Below are positions 4,828-5,817 of a DNA stretch of 5,817 nt, piece after piece. The DNA comes from Betaproteobacteria bacterium HGW-Betaproteobacteria-2. Its GTDB lineage: Bacteria > Pseudomonadota > Gammaproteobacteria > Burkholderiales > Methylophilaceae. A program made the position numbers and the translations under genes. Within the stretch, counting starts at the first letter, position 1. Every line of letters begins with the position of its first letter. Where the stretch lies: positions 1-5,817 of the forward strand of contig PHCM01000105.1 of NCBI GenBank assembly GCA_002842255.1. The letters run 5' to 3'. A model generated the notes under the pieces. It saw nothing but the letters and a program-made list of their open reading frames with translations. It made no database searches and was not told the origin of the DNA.

Positions 4828-5817
4828 CTACAGTTCCCCCATCACTTCCTCTTCCAGTTTCTTCAGTCTGTGCTCTCCAAGCTTGCTACCTGCGCGACCT
4901 GAAACCACAAATATATCTTCTGCACGGTTGCCCAGCGTATTGATCTTGGCGTTATGCAGATGAACCTCGTGCCTGAGGAAAATGTTTGCCAGTTTGGACA
5001 GTAATCCAGGTCGGTCATTGGCAATGATTTCTATCGTGTGGTTGTTGGTGTTGCCATCAGGCTGAATGCTGATGTTCGCCGGAATTGGCATGTGCTTGAC
5101 CTGTCGACTGACCCGGCCAGTCACCGGTGCTACGCTGACGGTTTTATCAAGCAGTTTTGCAGTCAGTGAATATTCAATAAAATTTAACAAATCACGATAA
5201 CTTATGGATTTATCATTATGATCCAGAATAATAAAACTGTTTAGCGCATAGCCATGCAAGGTAGTATAAATGCGCGCCTCGGCAATGTTGTAACCACTTC
5301 GTTCGAAAAATGAGCAGATGTGTGCAAACAGGTCATCCCTGCCTTTGGTGTAGATCATGGTTTGAATGCCATCGCCTGCCGGGCTTAAACGCGCACGCAC
5401 GATAACATCCGGGGTATCCGCATGCGGTATCAGCATGCGTGTGTGCCATGCGATCTCCTGTGCTTCATAACGCAGAAAATATTGCTTTCCCAGATTCTCC
5501 CATAAGCCCTTGTAGCTTTCCGGATTGATGCCGTAATAGCTGAGCCTTTCCCTGGCCTGCAACTGACGTTGTCCGATCTCCATCTCGGCATCGGTGCTGT
5601 CGCCGCGCAGGAAACGCTGTGCAGCGAAGAACAGGTTCTCCAGTAGTTTTGCTTTCCATTGATTCCAAACCTTGGGGCTGGTACCGCGAATATCGGCAAC
5701 AGTAAGCAGGTAAAGTGCTGTCAGCCGACGCTCGTTACCCATCAGCCTGGCAAAATGCTCGATCACGGCGGGATCTGAAAGATCGGATTTCTGGGCAACC
5801 CTGGACATGGTCAGGTG
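4828..5817 (-). CDS. glnD: Bifunctional uridylyltransferase/uridylyl-removing enzyme GlnD, C-terminal part
   Basis: The frame is open through the right edge (visible residues begin HLTMSRVAQKSDLSD), so the ATG at 5808 is an internal Met. About 329 of roughly 850-900 residues are seen; the nucleotidyltransferase domain and the HD catalytic residues lie outside. GlnD senses glutamine and uridylylates PII proteins (GlnB/GlnK) or removes the group, so setting glutamine synthetase activity and NtrBC signalling. Counting from that internal Met, LTVADIRGTSPKVWNQWK (about 35-52) is the well-conserved end of the HD region. The first ACT domain lies at about 149-200 (SGYNIAEARIYTTLHGYALN). The second lies at about 257-326 and carries the classic NDRPGLLSKLANIF. 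The ACT domains bind glutamine. The stop codon is at 4828-4830. The gene shares the bidirectional terminator with the HU gene. No frameshift or missing ACT element is visible. Confidence 0.96.
   Translation of the reverse strand, partial: HLTMSRVAQKSDLSDPAVIEHFARLMGNERRLTALYLLTVADIRGTSPKVWNQWKAKLLENLFFAAQRFLRGDSTDAEMEIGQRQLQARERLSYYGINPESYKGLWENLGKQYFLRYEAQEIAWHTRMLIPHADTPDVIVRARLSPAGDGIQTMIYTKGRDDLFAHICSFFERSGYNIAEARIYTTLHGYALNSFIILDHNDKSISYRDLLNFIEYSLTAKLLDKTVSVAPVTGRVSRQVKHMPIPANISIQPDGNTNNHTIEIIANDRPGLLSKLANIFLRHEVHLHNAKINTLGNRAEDIFVVSGRAGSKLGEHRLKKLEEEVMGEL

Noticed and set aside
5806..5808. ATG at the right edge as the start of a short stand-alone ACT-domain protein
   Set aside because: The frame continues in GlnD-like sequence (HLT before the Met) to the window edge, so this Met is internal to GlnD.
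1..5817. Mobile elements, CRISPR repeats, tRNA/rRNA genes or phage genes
   Set aside because: No transposase or integrase motifs, repeated spacer arrays, long terminal repeats or cloverleaf-like sequences were seen by eye on either strand.

Overview
The window reads as a chromosomal segment of a Gram-negative proteobacterium. An outer-membrane secretin, a lipoprotein with a lipobox, a beta-barrel porin, an HU-type nucleoid protein and GlnD are all present. The HU and GlnD sequences and the moderate, even base composition fit a betaproteobacterium, perhaps of the Nitrosomonadales/Methylophilaceae type. That placement is inference from general resemblance, not from a search. No insertion sequence, phage gene, CRISPR array, tRNA or rRNA was seen, and base composition gives no obvious sign of a recent transfer.

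Left part (1-2141, + strand): three co-directional genes that look like one operon. They are the C-terminal end of a secretin (cut by the left edge), a 222-residue lipoprotein of no recognised family, and a membrane-anchored retropepsin-like aspartic protease with a DTGA active-site motif. The gaps are 44 and 7 bp. A secretin next to an outer-membrane lipoprotein suggests a secretion or pilus-like assembly with a helper protein. The protease as third member is the most unusual element of the window.

Middle part (2154-4319): a porin on the - strand, possibly from a TTG start, runs head-to-head with a short-chain dehydrogenase/reductase (SDR) on the + strand. The roughly 200 bp between them hold three inverted repeats and candidate promoters on both strands, so shared regulation is plausible. 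The porin ends only 12 bp from the end of the protease gene, and no terminator is visible there.

Right part (4320-5817): an HU-family DNA-binding protein gene (+) converges on glnD (-), whose 5' end lies beyond the right edge. A strong symmetric hairpin, flanked by an A-run and a T-run, sits between them and can terminate both genes. GlnD is the nitrogen-status sensor that uridylylates PII; the visible part holds the end of the HD region and both ACT domains.

Most of the window is ordinary. The points worth a second look are the secretin/lipoprotein/retropepsin trio, the palindrome cluster in the divergent region, the paired 8-bp repeats upstream of the HU gene, and homopolymer tracts in two envelope genes.
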